Notes: a model not told the origin generated them from the sequence alone. A DNA stretch of 26,032 nt from an uncultured Bacteroides sp. (GCA_900546355.1 URCM01000037.1:1-26032); one strand, 5' to 3'; positions 1 to 7,476 are shown, counted from the stretch's first letter. Program-made: numbers and translations.

Positions 1-289
1 TTCAGCGGTTTTCTTCGTTAATTAACAACTATCACGCGAAATGTCGGATGAACCTGAAAAAAGCACCTAAAACGCATTATACTTCGCTGATTTTCATATT
101 TTTGTATAGGATTTACCTGTTCCCTATTTTGCTAATTTTGTAACGCTAAAAATAATGTAGAGGCCGCCATGTTTCAATACAGTTTTCATACACGAAATGG
201 CAAGACCTGCTACAGAGGCTTGTCGAAGCATCGCCTGCATGCGTTCCACAGATGCCTTTGGATGAACCTCAGAAGGAGTGTAAAAATCG
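1..289. other. Left-edge non-coding or decayed region
   Basis: No convincing gene is seen. A -7-like box (TAATTTTG, 133-140) is present but lacks a well-placed -33 partner. Two short overlapping reading frames exist, 169-351 on plus and 124-333 on minus. Neither matches a family I know, and the plus frame is unusually rich in Arg, His and Cys. The minus frame could be a remnant of a coding sequence, but this cannot be supported from the sequence alone. Confidence 0.4.
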
Positions 290-320
290 TTTGCAAAGTA
301 ACGGAATTTTGCTACATTTG
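290..320 (+). promoter_or_regulatory. Bacteroides-type promoter for the lipoprotein gene at 348
   Basis: TTTG at 290-293 is followed after 19 bases by TACATTTG at 313-320. This matches the Bacteroidetes housekeeping consensus (TTTG, 19-21 nt, TAnnTTTG) in both boxes. It sits 27 bases before the ATG at 348, giving a short leader of about 20 nt. It is the best-formed promoter in the window. Confidence 0.65.
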
Positions 321-347
321 CGGAAACAATCAAAAGACCAACCCATT

Positions 348-872
348 ATGAAGACAAGATACTTATTATTAGGAGCGATACTCCTTAGCCTTTGTTGCTT
401 TACGAGCTGCAATGACAACGAGAACTTAGACGAGCCAGACCCTGACGTGATTTGGGACATCTATCCGTTTAATATCAATATCGAAGTGACCGATGCCGAA
501 GGAAACGACCTGCTGAATCCCGAAACTGAAAACTCCATTGCCAATCAAGGCATCAAAATGATTTACCGGAACAAGACCTATAAGAAAGATTCGCTTGTAA
601 CCGATGAACAAACCAGGGATATTTTAGTACGATTCTATGGGCTACAAACCTATCAAAGAAAAGACGGAAGCTACCTATTGGCCGTCGGTGAATTTTACGG
701 AAACAGAGACTATGACAACGAATACATCATCCTCGACTGGAACGACGCCACGCCGAAAGACACCATTACGTTCAGCCATAAGTTTTGGTGGGAAAATCAA
801 GAACCGGAATCCGAAACTACCGTACGCTTGAATGGTGTAGAAACGGATAATCCTATACACATTATTAAATAG
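348..872 (+). CDS. Small lipoprotein of unknown function
   Basis: The product is a 174-residue predicted lipoprotein. The first 21 residues form a type II signal peptide: Lys and Arg at positions 2 and 4, a Leu-rich core, then FTSC with Cys21 as the lipidated residue. The next residues are acidic (NDNENLDEPDPD), which in Bacteroidetes often goes with export to the outer face of the outer membrane; that localisation is inferred. The rest is predicted beta-rich with many Asp and Glu and ends without a membrane segment. I do not recognise the family. ATG 348 was chosen over an upstream in-frame start at 252 because only the shorter form begins with the signal peptide and because a good promoter lies between the two. 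The glycosyltransferase at 912 follows after 39 bases and may be co-transcribed. Confidence 0.8.
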   Translation: MKTRYLLLGAILLSLCCFTSCNDNENLDEPDPDVIWDIYPFNINIEVTDAEGNDLLNPETENSIANQGIKMIYRNKTYKKDSLVTDEQTRDILVRFYGLQTYQRKDGSYLLAVGEFYGNRDYDNEYIILDWNDATPKDTITFSHKFWWENQEPESETTVRLNGVETDNPIHIIK

Positions 873-911
873 GAAAAACAATCCACGTTAATCTGCGTTT
901 CAAAACACCCG

Positions 912-1826
912 ATGAGCACCCTCTACGTCATCAGCCCACCAAGGGAAATATTCGAAAGCATTCGTCCCGAAGTGAAGCAGCACATCGTGATGCTGCCCGA
1001 CTTCCTGCGCTATCCCTCCGGACGGTTCAAAGGAATCACCCGAAGCCTGCTTGCCGGACGCATCCCCTTGCCCCAGCGAATCTTATATTATTGGTTTCCG
1101 AAGAAATACTTCGACCGGATTCTCCATGCACAAGCGGGCGATGCTATCCTGATTTACGAAGCGTGCAACGTGCGTGTGCTCCGTGCCATCCGTCCCTATC
1201 TGCCTAAGGAAGTTCCCTGCTACATCTACTATTGCAACCCCGTCGGCACCACCTTCCGTCGTCCTCAGCAAGAGTTGCAAGCCATCCGCTCCCTCGGATA
1301 CCGTCTGACGAGTTTCGACCCTTGCGAAGCAAAGCAATACGGAATGGAGTGTACGGGGCAATACTTCCGCTATCCCGAGAGCCAACCTGATGATATCACT
1401 TCCGATTGTTTCTTCTGCGGGCTGCCCAAAGACCGTGCTGGTCTTCTTCATGATCTTCGTACCTGTTTAGAATCAGAAGGCCTTGTGTGCGATTTTGTCA
1501 TTCCCCGCACCCCGGCAGAGAAGCTTACTTATCCTCAATACCTCGACCGTCTTGCCCGCACGCGCTGTGTCATTGACATCTGCCAACAGGGACAAACCGG
1601 TCTGACCCGCCGCCCCCTCGAAGCCCTCTTTTATAACAAGAAGCTTTTGACAAATAATCCGGAGATAGCCACATACGATTTTTACCGTCCGCAAAATATC
1701 TTTATCCTTGGGAAAGACCCGATAGAGCAGCTCCGTGCCTTCATCGAAAGTCCTCTTGCCGAAGTGCCCGAACCTGTCCGCGCCGCCTACGACGTGAACG
1801 AGTGGATACGGCATTACCTGCCATGA
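912..1826 (+). CDS. RfaS/CgeB-like glycosyltransferase, probable LPS core
   Basis: The 304-residue protein resembles the poorly named group annotated in Bacteroides as lipopolysaccharide core biosynthesis (RfaS-like) or CgeB-like GT-B glycosyltransferases. Visible landmarks are a strand-turn FFCGLPKDR at residues 167-175, which starts the second Rossmann-like domain, then QTGLTRRPLEAL at 228-239 and NKKLLTNN at 242-249. The last two resemble the nucleotide-sugar site of GT-B enzymes, where a Glu follows a Gly-Leu-Thr-x-Arg turn. No signal peptide or membrane helix is seen, so it is probably cytoplasmic. The donor and acceptor sugars cannot be told. It lies 39 bases after the lipoprotein and converges on the DUF4840-like gene. 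The fold call is moderately secure; the LPS role is inferred from the neighbouring glycosyltransferases. Confidence 0.75.
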   Translation: MSTLYVISPPREIFESIRPEVKQHIVMLPDFLRYPSGRFKGITRSLLAGRIPLPQRILYYWFPKKYFDRILHAQAGDAILIYEACNVRVLRAIRPYLPKEVPCYIYYCNPVGTTFRRPQQELQAIRSLGYRLTSFDPCEAKQYGMECTGQYFRYPESQPDDITSDCFFCGLPKDRAGLLHDLRTCLESEGLVCDFVIPRTPAEKLTYPQYLDRLARTRCVIDICQQGQTGLTRRPLEALFYNKKLLTNNPEIATYDFYRPQNIFILGKDPIEQLRAFIESPLAEVPEPVRAAYDVNEWIRHYLP

Positions 1827-1835
1827 AAAAACGCC

Positions 1836-1903
1836 GTAGGGGCGAGGTCTGCTCGCCTGAAAACACCTACCAGTGCATTCCAGCGGACAAACCTCGCCCC
1901 TAC
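1836..1903. terminator. Inverted repeat between convergent genes, likely bidirectional terminator
   Basis: A 13-bp perfect inverted repeat, GTAGGGGCGAGGT at 1836-1848 and ACCTCGCCCCTAC at 1891-1903, lies between the stops of the two convergent genes at 1826 and 1929. The arms extend imperfectly inward (GTCTGCTCGCC against GGACAAAC). An A-run lies just before the left arm and a short one after the right arm, so transcripts from either side end in a GC-rich hairpin near a short U-run on one flank. It may also belong to a dispersed repeat family. Confidence 0.55.
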
Positions 1904-1928
1904 AGGAAAATTGCCTTCTATCGGTAAA

Positions 1929-2585
1929 TCAATTATGGGACACTTTACTTTGGTCCATATCGAAGTCGAAAGTCGTGGCGGTAAAATTGGGGAGAGCAGT
2001 CTGTCCCTCGCCTTCACCTATCAACACCTCCGTAGCGGCAAAACGGAATTTCAGTTTACCGCTCTCTACCGCATAACTTCCGTCCGCATCCGTTTCTACC
2101 TTCACCTCGATAGCCAAAGGTGCGGCTTCTTCTTCTGAATCCGAAGGAAGGACAACCGAAAGTTTCAATGGTTCGGGATTCAAAGCCAAGCTGATGCTGT
2201 CCTGCTCAGCGGCAAGTGCCGGTTTGTAACCGATTTTATAGTCTACATCGCCTACGGCTTCCACAATCTGGTCTGCCAATGCCTCATCACCTACTACCGA
2301 CAATACGATGTCGCGGATGGGGAAACTGTTCACACAGATGGTGTCGTCTGCCACGGTCGCTTCTACTTCCGTACCGACGGGAGCTTCTTCACCTTCAGCT
2401 TGCGTAGTGAAAGTATAGGTAGTCATTGTTCCCGTATATTCGCCATAAACAGCATCGGTGGTCACTGTTGTGTCGGGGGCTTGAGGTGTATTCTCATCGT
2501 CATCGCTGCAGGCAGTGAAACCCAAAGCACATCCCAACATCAGCAGGGAAGCAAAAAATCGAACGGTTTTTATCGTTTTCTTCAT
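1929..2585 (-). CDS. DUF4840-like surface lipoprotein
   Basis: This 218-residue lipoprotein starts with a Lys-rich signal peptide (MKKTIKTVRF), a hydrophobic core and Cys26, followed at once by SDDDE. That acidic tag matches the lipoprotein export signal known in Bacteroides, so surface exposure is likely. The mature part carries a YGEYTGTM stretch near its start, as in the DUF4840 family, and is predicted beta-rich and very acidic. The function of that family is unknown. The start at 2585 was chosen over a longer in-frame start at 2705 because the extra 40 residues would precede the signal peptide and look like untranslated leader. It stands alone on the minus strand between glycosyltransferase genes on the plus strand, so it probably has its own promoter. 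Confidence 0.78.
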   Translation of the reverse strand: MKKTIKTVRFFASLLMLGCALGFTACSDDDENTPQAPDTTVTTDAVYGEYTGTMTTYTFTTQAEGEEAPVGTEVEATVADDTICVNSFPIRDIVLSVVGDEALADQIVEAVGDVDYKIGYKPALAAEQDSISLALNPEPLKLSVVLPSDSEEEAAPLAIEVKVETDADGSYAVESGKLKFRFAATEVLIGEGEGQTALPNFTATTFDFDMDQSKVSHN

Positions 2586-2652
2586 TTCAAATCTGTTTTT
2601 AAAAGTGATACAAAAATTGTTATTCCAAAGACGTCTTTGCCCTATAAAGAAC

Positions 2653-2660
2653 CAAAAGTA
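2653..2660 (-). promoter_or_regulatory. Putative -7 box for the DUF4840-like lipoprotein
   Basis: On the minus strand this reads TACTTTTG, a perfect TAnnTTTG box, 67 bases upstream of the ATG at 2585. The -33 partner is poor (only TTTA, with 23-nt spacing), so the call rests on one box. Confidence 0.35.
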
Positions 2661-2783
2661 CGAAACCCTGCATATAGAGTCGTTAAAAATCATTAATCCA
2701 AGCAAAGGATGAGAATTGTCGTTTCCTGTTGCATAATGTGCCGGAAAATCCTTATCTTTACCGCAAAACTAATAAACGCAGCG

Positions 2784-2821
2784 TTACACCGTTTTTTCAT
2801 TCATAAAATGAATCGGTGTAA
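2784..2821 (+). repeat. Hairpin in the leader of the gene at 2852
   Basis: TTACACCG (2784-2791) pairs with CGGTGTAA (2814-2821), and inner bases TTCATT and AATGAA extend the stem. It is followed by TCTGTGGTGAAAA, the right half of the palindrome family found elsewhere in the window, here without a matching left half. It may be a degraded member of that family or a leader hairpin. Confidence 0.5.
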
Positions 2822-2851
2822 TCTGTGGTGAAAATCCCAAACGAAACCATT

Positions 2852-3850
2852 ATGACCGACTACATCATCACTTGGTTCTATCGCGAATCTGCAGACGAGG
2901 CGAGTTTCTACCCGCAGATGGGGCAGAAGGGCGACTCAGCATTGGTGCACTCGGTGTATATGCAGATACAGGTGCCTTTCTTTCGCACCTTCCGGCACTA
3001 TAACCCTACGGCACGGCTATTGTTCTTCACGAATCTGAAGCGTGAAGGATTGCCCCGTTTTCTGCTGGAATTGTTCGATGAACTAAGCGTGGAGACCGTC
3101 ACGCTTCCTTATACACGGCGTCCGCCAAAGGGATGGTACGGAGCATGGCAGAACCAATTCTATCTATACGATATTCTTAGCAGGATGGACGGACGGATAA
3201 AAGCAGACGACACGTTACTGGTGTGCGATGCTGATTGTTTGTGCCGCATGCCGCTCGACCCGCTTTTCGATGAAATCCGCAACAATGGGAGTGCACTCTA
3301 TGAGTTTATCACCGACCGTTCCGCTACTATTAACGGCATCACCCTGCCGCAGATGGAAACGTTTTACGAAGCCTGCTACGGCAAACCTCCCCAGTTGCCA
3401 CTTGCCTACTACGGAGGGGAATTCATCGGGTTAAGGGGGGATAACGTACGCCGTATCAATGAGGCATATCCTGAGCTTTGGGCATTCAACCTTGCCCAAG
3501 CCGACCGCCAGGCTCCCAAGCTGAACGAAGAAGCGCATGTGCTTAGTGTCCTTGCCGAGCGGTTGGGCTTATGTAATGCCATAGCAAACCGTTATGTAAA
3601 GCGGATGTGGACTTCTCCGCAATTCAACAATGTACGTCCCGAAGACGAGCATCTTGCCGTATGGCATTTGCCTTACGAAAAGAAGCGAGGGCTGTACCGC
3701 CTCTTCCGCCTTCTTGAAAAACAAAAAGGTTTGGGTGATGAAACCCGCTTTTGGGAAAAGGCAAAAGCATGGACGGGCGTACCTGCCGTGAGCTTCACTA
3801 AACGATTACATGACCGGTGGACAACTCTGCTGATGTTGTTTGCGAAGTGA
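2852..3850 (+). CDS. GT-A-fold protein with DxD motif, probable glycosyltransferase
   Basis: The 332-residue cytoplasmic protein has the layout of a GT-A nucleotide-sugar transferase. It begins with a strand (YIITWFYRE), and a hydrophobic strand ends in LLVCDADC at residues 123-129, giving the DxD motif (Asp126 and Asp128) that binds the metal and nucleotide-sugar. Further on come YYGGEFIGLRGD and late His and Asp residues (EDEHLAVWHLPY), typical of the acceptor side. I do not recognise a named subfamily, and the sugar is unknown. ATG 2852 was preferred to a GTG at 2825, which lies inside the intergenic repeat. The protein ends in a basic, aromatic segment with no clear membrane helix. Its neighbours are all glycosyltransferases, supporting a role in building the same cell-surface glycan. 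Confidence 0.7.
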   Translation: MTDYIITWFYRESADEASFYPQMGQKGDSALVHSVYMQIQVPFFRTFRHYNPTARLLFFTNLKREGLPRFLLELFDELSVETVTLPYTRRPPKGWYGAWQNQFYLYDILSRMDGRIKADDTLLVCDADCLCRMPLDPLFDEIRNNGSALYEFITDRSATINGITLPQMETFYEACYGKPPQLPLAYYGGEFIGLRGDNVRRINEAYPELWAFNLAQADRQAPKLNEEAHVLSVLAERLGLCNAIANRYVKRMWTSPQFNNVRPEDEHLAVWHLPYEKKRGLYRLFRLLEKQKGLGDETRFWEKAKAWTGVPAVSFTKRLHDRWTTLLMLFAK

Positions 3851-3863
3851 ATATCATATATAT

Positions 3864-3938
3864 TTCACCACAGAGAACACAGAGGCACACAGAGTTTTTA
3901 ATTTTTTCTCTGTGTTACTCTGTGTCCTCTGTGGTGAA
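3864..3938. repeat. Long intergenic palindrome (CACAGAG type)
   Basis: Two 31-base arms (3864-3894 and 3908-3938) match at 28 positions around a 13-base AT-rich loop. The outer ends are TTCACCACAGAG and CTCTGTGGTGAA. The arms contain an internal 10-base rhythm of CACAGAG units. It lies between the stop of the gene at 3850 and the start at 3959, so it could reduce read-through or protect the upstream 3' end. It belongs to the palindrome family also seen near 5823, 9525, 22469 and 24708. Confidence 0.8.
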
Positions 3939-3958
3939 CCAAATAAAATAAAAAGCTA

Positions 3959-4855
3959 ATGAAAATACTGACCATCATCGTATCTTATAATTTTGAGAAA
4001 TGGATGAAGCCTTGCTTGGAAAGCCTGATGCATTCCGTGTATCCTACCGATGTACTGGTAATTGACAACGGTTCGGCAGACCGTACAGTGACACTTCTGC
4101 AAACATCTTATCCGTGGGTACGCCTCATCGCCAACGGACAGAACTTAGGTTTCGGACGGGCAAACAACATCGGCCTGCGACTTGCTTTGACCGAAGGCTA
4201 CAACGCTGCCTTCCTTCTGAACCAAGACGCGTGGGTCAGTCCTGATACTCTTGGCATGCTGGCGGAACGGGCCGGACGTTATCCCACATTCGGCATCTTC
4301 TCGCCTGTACATTTGAATGGGGCTGGAAATGAATTGGATAAAGGGTTCGCCCAATACATCGGATGCTCCTGCCGTAAGAACCTTCCGATTGGGAAAGAAC
4401 TGGTGGAAGCTCCCTTCATCAATGCTGCTTTCTGGTTCATTCCTATCCATACGCTACGGAAAGTAGGCGGATTTTCCCCGCTCTTTTACCATTATGGCGA
4501 AGACAAGGATTATATCAACCGCCTGCACCGCCACGGATTGAAAGTGGGCTATGTACCAGAAGCATACGGGAACCACGACCGCCAGTCGCGCCCCATGACC
4601 CGTGAGGTGTTTTTCCGCACCGAGTACGTGTATCTGCTCTCCGAGTACACCAACCTGAACCGCACTTTCGGAAACGCTTTTGCCTATAGCGTCCTTGCCT
4701 GCGTGAAGAAAAGCCTGTCCGCCTTCATGCATCACAAATGGAAAGACGGATGCACTTATCTGCATCTTGCCTTGAAGCTAAGTGGAAAGACACACGAAGT
4801 TATATGCATCCGCCGGCGAACCCGCAAGGAAGCACCGCACTTCTTACTTGAATGA
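3959..4855 (+). CDS. GT2 glycosyltransferase, rhamnosyltransferase-like
   Basis: This 298-residue GT2-family enzyme transfers a sugar from a nucleotide donor. The family motifs are clear: TIIVSYN at 5-11, VIDNGS at 34-39, NLGFGRANN at 62-70 (the helix seen in WbbL/rhamnosyltransferase-type enzymes), and LNQDAW at 87-92, where the usual DxD is replaced by QDA with a single Asp90. GEDKDY at 180-185 supplies the catalytic ED pair. The C-terminal region is basic and aromatic, fitting contact with the inner face of the cytoplasmic membrane. The donor cannot be proved; rhamnose-type deoxysugars are common for this subgroup. It is followed after 45 AT-rich bases by another glycosyltransferase on the same strand, so the genes from 2852 to 5809 probably act together. 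Confidence 0.88.
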   Translation: MKILTIIVSYNFEKWMKPCLESLMHSVYPTDVLVIDNGSADRTVTLLQTSYPWVRLIANGQNLGFGRANNIGLRLALTEGYNAAFLLNQDAWVSPDTLGMLAERAGRYPTFGIFSPVHLNGAGNELDKGFAQYIGCSCRKNLPIGKELVEAPFINAAFWFIPIHTLRKVGGFSPLFYHYGEDKDYINRLHRHGLKVGYVPEAYGNHDRQSRPMTREVFFRTEYVYLLSEYTNLNRTFGNAFAYSVLACVKKSLSAFMHHKWKDGCTYLHLALKLSGKTHEVICIRRRTRKEAPHFLLE

Positions 4856-4900
4856 AACAGCCCGCTATTAATTATTAACTATTAATTATTCATTAAAGCC

Positions 4901-5809
4901 ATGTACGCTCCGATTCTCCTTTTCGTCTACAATCGTCCCGAACATACCCGCCGGGTCATCGAATCTTTGCAAACCAATGCCGAAGCTGCAGAAAGCCGGC
5001 TCTTTGTCTATGCCGACCAAGCCCGAAGCGAAGCAGACCGTCCCAACGTGGATGAAGTGCGCCGATACATCCGAGGCATCAATGGCTTTAAGCAGATTAC
5101 CCTTGTCGAGCGCACCGGAAACTGGGGACTTGCCCGCAATATCATCGATGGTGTGACTACACAAGTCAATACCTACGGGCGTGTGATTGTACTGGAAGAC
5201 GACTTGGTGGTATCGCCCTACTTCCTGCGTTTTATGAACGATGCGTTAGAGACTTACAAGGATGAAGAACGAGTAGGACACATTCAGGCGTGCGACTTTA
5301 CCCAAGACCCTGCACTGCCCGACACTTTCCTTATCAAGTGGACGGGAAGCTGGGGATGGGCAACATGGGCAAGAGCATGGAAGCATTTCAATCCCGACGG
5401 AAAAGCTTTGCTTGCCCAACTGGAAGCCCGTCGCCTCACCCGTACATTTGATTTCAACGGGAACTATCCCTTCACCCGTATGCTCCGGCGACAGATAGCA
5501 GGTAAAAACAATTCGTGGGCAATACGCTGGAATGCCAGCCTCTTCCTTGCCGACATCCTTTCATTGAACGTAGGCAAGTCATTGGTGCAAAACACAGGTT
5601 TCGATGGTACGGGTACCAACTGTGGTGGAGGCGGTCTCTATGCCTCCAACTTATGGATGCACCCGCTGCCTGTCATTCCTATTTCTCCCCTTGTTGAAAA
5701 TACAGAAGCCCGCAAAGCTTTTGCCCGTTATTATCACCGCACCAACGGCTTTTGGGCAAAAGCCATCCGCCGCATCAAGCGGACGTTGCGAGGAGACTTC
5801 GGAGCGTGA
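4901..5809 (+). CDS. GT2-like glycosyltransferase (HlpA-like)
   Basis: The 302-residue protein belongs to the GT2-like set often labelled hemolytic protein HlpA-like, which relates to GNT-I-type GT-A enzymes. It opens with LLFVYNRPEHT at 6-16, then YADQAR at 37-42 at the end of the second strand, RTGNWGLARN at 71-80, and VLEDDL at 97-102, the acidic DxD-type site (Asp100, Asp101). A Trp-rich block, GSWGWATWARAW (149-160), is characteristic of the family and may shape the acceptor pocket. No membrane segment is visible. It is probably a cytoplasmic enzyme adding one sugar to the LPS or other surface glycan made by this cluster. The HlpA name is historical and does not imply hemolysis. Confidence 0.85.
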   Translation: MYAPILLFVYNRPEHTRRVIESLQTNAEAAESRLFVYADQARSEADRPNVDEVRRYIRGINGFKQITLVERTGNWGLARNIIDGVTTQVNTYGRVIVLEDDLVVSPYFLRFMNDALETYKDEERVGHIQACDFTQDPALPDTFLIKWTGSWGWATWARAWKHFNPDGKALLAQLEARRLTRTFDFNGNYPFTRMLRRQIAGKNNSWAIRWNASLFLADILSLNVGKSLVQNTGFDGTGTNCGGGGLYASNLWMHPLPVIPISPLVENTEARKAFARYYHRTNGFWAKAIRRIKRTLRGDFGA

Positions 5810-5822
5810 TTCGTTTTTTCAT

Positions 5823-6004
5823 CACCACAGGATTACACAGATTTATAAATTATTATTTCACCACAGGGGGCAGTTACTTATTTTTTAGAAGCTGTTTTGA
5901 ATTTCTCCAAAAAGTTTTTCTTGACTTGATGTATCCGTTTTCGTGTGTGCTTTGGGCGATAAATTCAAAACAGCTTCTTAATCTGTGTAATCTGTGGTGA
6001 AAAA
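5823..6004. repeat. CCACAGATTACACAGATT palindrome split by a short mobile element
   Basis: The left arm (CACCACAGGATTACACAGATTT, from about 5823) and right arm (AATCTGTGTAATCTGTGGTG, 5980-5999) would form a long near-perfect hairpin. They are now separated by an extra half-copy (TTCACCACAGGGGG near 5857) and by the 92-bp inverted-repeat element at 5887-5978. The region lies between convergent genes ending at 5809 and 6006 and contains no gene. Confidence 0.75.
5887..5978. mobile_element. MITE-like element, 92-bp copy 1
   Basis: The element is bounded by perfect 18-bp terminal inverted repeats, AGAAGCTGTTTTGAATTT (5887-5904) and its complement at 5961-5978. The interior is identical to the copy at 13826-13917 except for one base (TTGACTTG here, TTGGCTTG there). 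It carries no complete gene. Compared with the longer copy at 9554-9747 (read on the opposite strand) it lacks about 102 bp between two ATCG tetranucleotides, which points to an internal deletion. No clear target-site duplication is visible. Confidence 0.8.
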
Positions 6005-6005
6005 C

Positions 6006-6569
6006 CTACAGTAGTTTGTTCACGGCAAAATATTTCCAAAGCGGAGCCGCCATCAGTGCTTGTTTGATATGGTCGCCTACCAGCAAGGTACGCACCTCAT
6101 CGGGAGTAAGCAATTCGATGCTGATATCTTCGGTTTCTTCTAAATGCTGGGTGGAAACACGCTCCACACCGGTAGCCAGGAAACAATGACACAGGTTATT
6201 CGTCGTGCTGGGATTGGCGGAAATATCCATCCAATGTTGCCATGTCCCTCCACCGAAACCTGTTTCTTCATACAGTTCGCGTTTGGCAGCTTCTAAAGCC
6301 GACTCTCCCTTTTCGCATACTCCCGCACAGATTTCGTAACAGGTCAATCCCAATCCGTGACGATATTGGCGTTCCATCAGGAAATGTCCGTCCTTCGTAA
6401 TAGCCAGCACGTTTATCCAATCAGGGTATTCCAGCACATAATATTCTTTGTTTTCCGCTCCTGTAGGCAACTGTACGTGATCTTTTCGTGCCGTAAGCCA
6501 AGGTCGCTTGATGAGGTATTCACTCTTCAGCGTCTTCCATTTCCGGTCTTGATTATTTTCTTTCAGCAT
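6006..6569 (-). CDS. Nudix hydrolase, ADP-ribose pyrophosphatase-like
   Basis: The 187-residue protein contains a complete Nudix box: Gly83, Glu89, then REL at 97-99 and EETG at 101-104, matching GX5EX7REUXEEXG. The Glu pair binds the metal used to split a nucleoside diphosphate linked to another group. The flanking sequence resembles ADP-ribose or nucleotide-sugar pyrophosphatases. Inside a glycosyltransferase cluster it might control nucleotide-sugar levels, but this is inference. ATG 6569 was chosen. An in-frame GTG at 6596 overlaps the stop of the upstream glycosyltransferase (GTGA), so translational coupling from that start is also possible, adding nine residues. Both genes run in the minus direction and probably form one transcript. 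Confidence 0.88.
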   Translation of the reverse strand: MLKENNQDRKWKTLKSEYLIKRPWLTARKDHVQLPTGAENKEYYVLEYPDWINVLAITKDGHFLMERQYRHGLGLTCYEICAGVCEKGESALEAAKRELYEETGFGGGTWQHWMDISANPSTTNNLCHCFLATGVERVSTQHLEETEDISIELLTPDEVRTLLVGDHIKQALMAAPLWKYFAVNKLL

Positions 6570-6592
6570 ATTGTGTATAAAATTAAAACATC

Positions 6593-7438
6593 TCACTTAT
6601 TTTCCGTTTTCACCACAATCAACGGGATTCCCCCCAGCTCTGCAGCCAATTCGGAGAACGAACTATGGAACGAACCGTATATTTTCCGTGTGCGTGCCAG
6701 CGTCCACAAGTCGGCTATACCTTCGCGGATACCTGCCGTAGAACCTCGGTCGGCTTTGCTTTCGGCACAGACGATTCTTTCGCCGTAACGGGCGCGCATC
6801 GCCTGTTTCACTTCTTCCGAATCGGTGGCAAGGTAGATACAAAGGTCGGGATGTGCCGCTTGTTCCTTATCCAGACAGTCGAAGAACAATTCCAACGGGC
6901 TGTGCTTGATAGACAAGGTATTGTCGGTACGGCGGATATGAACGCCTACGGTATAAGCCGAAAAAACGGAAACACGCCTTTCTATGACCTCCTCCACTTG
7001 TGGTACGGGACGGAACACCTCGTGTAACAGCGCATCAGGATAAGCATAAAAAGGCAAATAGGACGCCATATAGACATTCCCTTCCTGCTTCACCCATTCC
7101 TCAAAATCGAAACCTTGTGTGCGGAGTGCATCTATCTGATGCTCGTACAGACACGCGCGGAACATCACCTTCTGAAACAAGGCGGGAACACGGAAGTTCT
7201 TCTGCCTTGGACGATCGTACACCAGCAAATCCATAACCGACGCCTCAACGATGTGTACTCCTTCCGGCAGACGTCCGGGCACAAACAAATCACGGAAAGC
7301 GGCATGCAATGCCCAATCACGAAACCAGGTTACTTTCAATTCAATGCCGGTCTGTTCCGCCAAAGCAATGGCGGAAAGCGTAGCACGGATGCGGTTTGCC
7401 AAGCCTCCGGCGGGGACAAATATCATTTTTCTTTTCAT
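6593..7438 (-). CDS. Fucosyltransferase-like (GT11/O-FucT-type) glycosyltransferase
   Basis: This 281-residue protein has the signature of GT-B fucosyltransferases of the GT11, NodZ and protein O-fucosyltransferase superfamily: an N-terminal GGLANRIRA at 11-19 for the first Rossmann turn, VHIRRTDN at 166-173 (the HxRRxD motif that contacts GDP-fucose), ATDSEEV at 204-210 and a late GSFHSSFSELAA at 256-266. Such enzymes move fucose from GDP-fucose, but the donor is not proven here. ATG 7438 was chosen over a longer frame starting at 7807, which would run through the divergent promoter region and into the neighbouring gene. It is divergent from the GT4 gene at 7503 and is followed by the Nudix gene with overlapping or very close spacing. 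Confidence 0.8.
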   Translation of the reverse strand: MKRKMIFVPAGGLANRIRATLSAIALAEQTGIELKVTWFRDWALHAAFRDLFVPGRLPEGVHIVEASVMDLLVYDRPRQKNFRVPALFQKVMFRACLYEHQIDALRTQGFDFEEWVKQEGNVYMASYLPFYAYPDALLHEVFRPVPQVEEVIERRVSVFSAYTVGVHIRRTDNTLSIKHSPLELFFDCLDKEQAAHPDLCIYLATDSEEVKQAMRARYGERIVCAESKADRGSTAGIREGIADLWTLARTRKIYGSFHSSFSELAAELGGIPLIVVKTENK

Positions 7439-7444
7439 ATCGCA

Positions 7445-7452
7445 CAAAAGTA
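7445..7452 (-). promoter_or_regulatory. Putative -7 box for the fucosyltransferase-like gene
   Basis: On the minus strand it reads TACTTTTG, a perfect TAnnTTTG. It lies only 7 bases from the ATG at 7438, which would make the leader very short or leaderless. No good -33 box is seen. Part of a 64-bp divergent promoter region. Confidence 0.3.
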
Positions 7453-7476
7453 GCGAATTTATCTTAGAGAAAATCG

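Noticed and set aside
169..351. A 60-codon frame ending in an ATGA overlap with the lipoprotein start
   Set aside because: The product is Arg, His and Cys rich with no family features, and the lipoprotein promoter lies inside it. The overlap is most likely chance.
2825..2851. Upstream GTG start for the DxD glycosyltransferase
   Set aside because: The extra nine codons lie in the intergenic repeat TCTGTGGTGAAAA; the ATG at 2852 begins the protein-like sequence.
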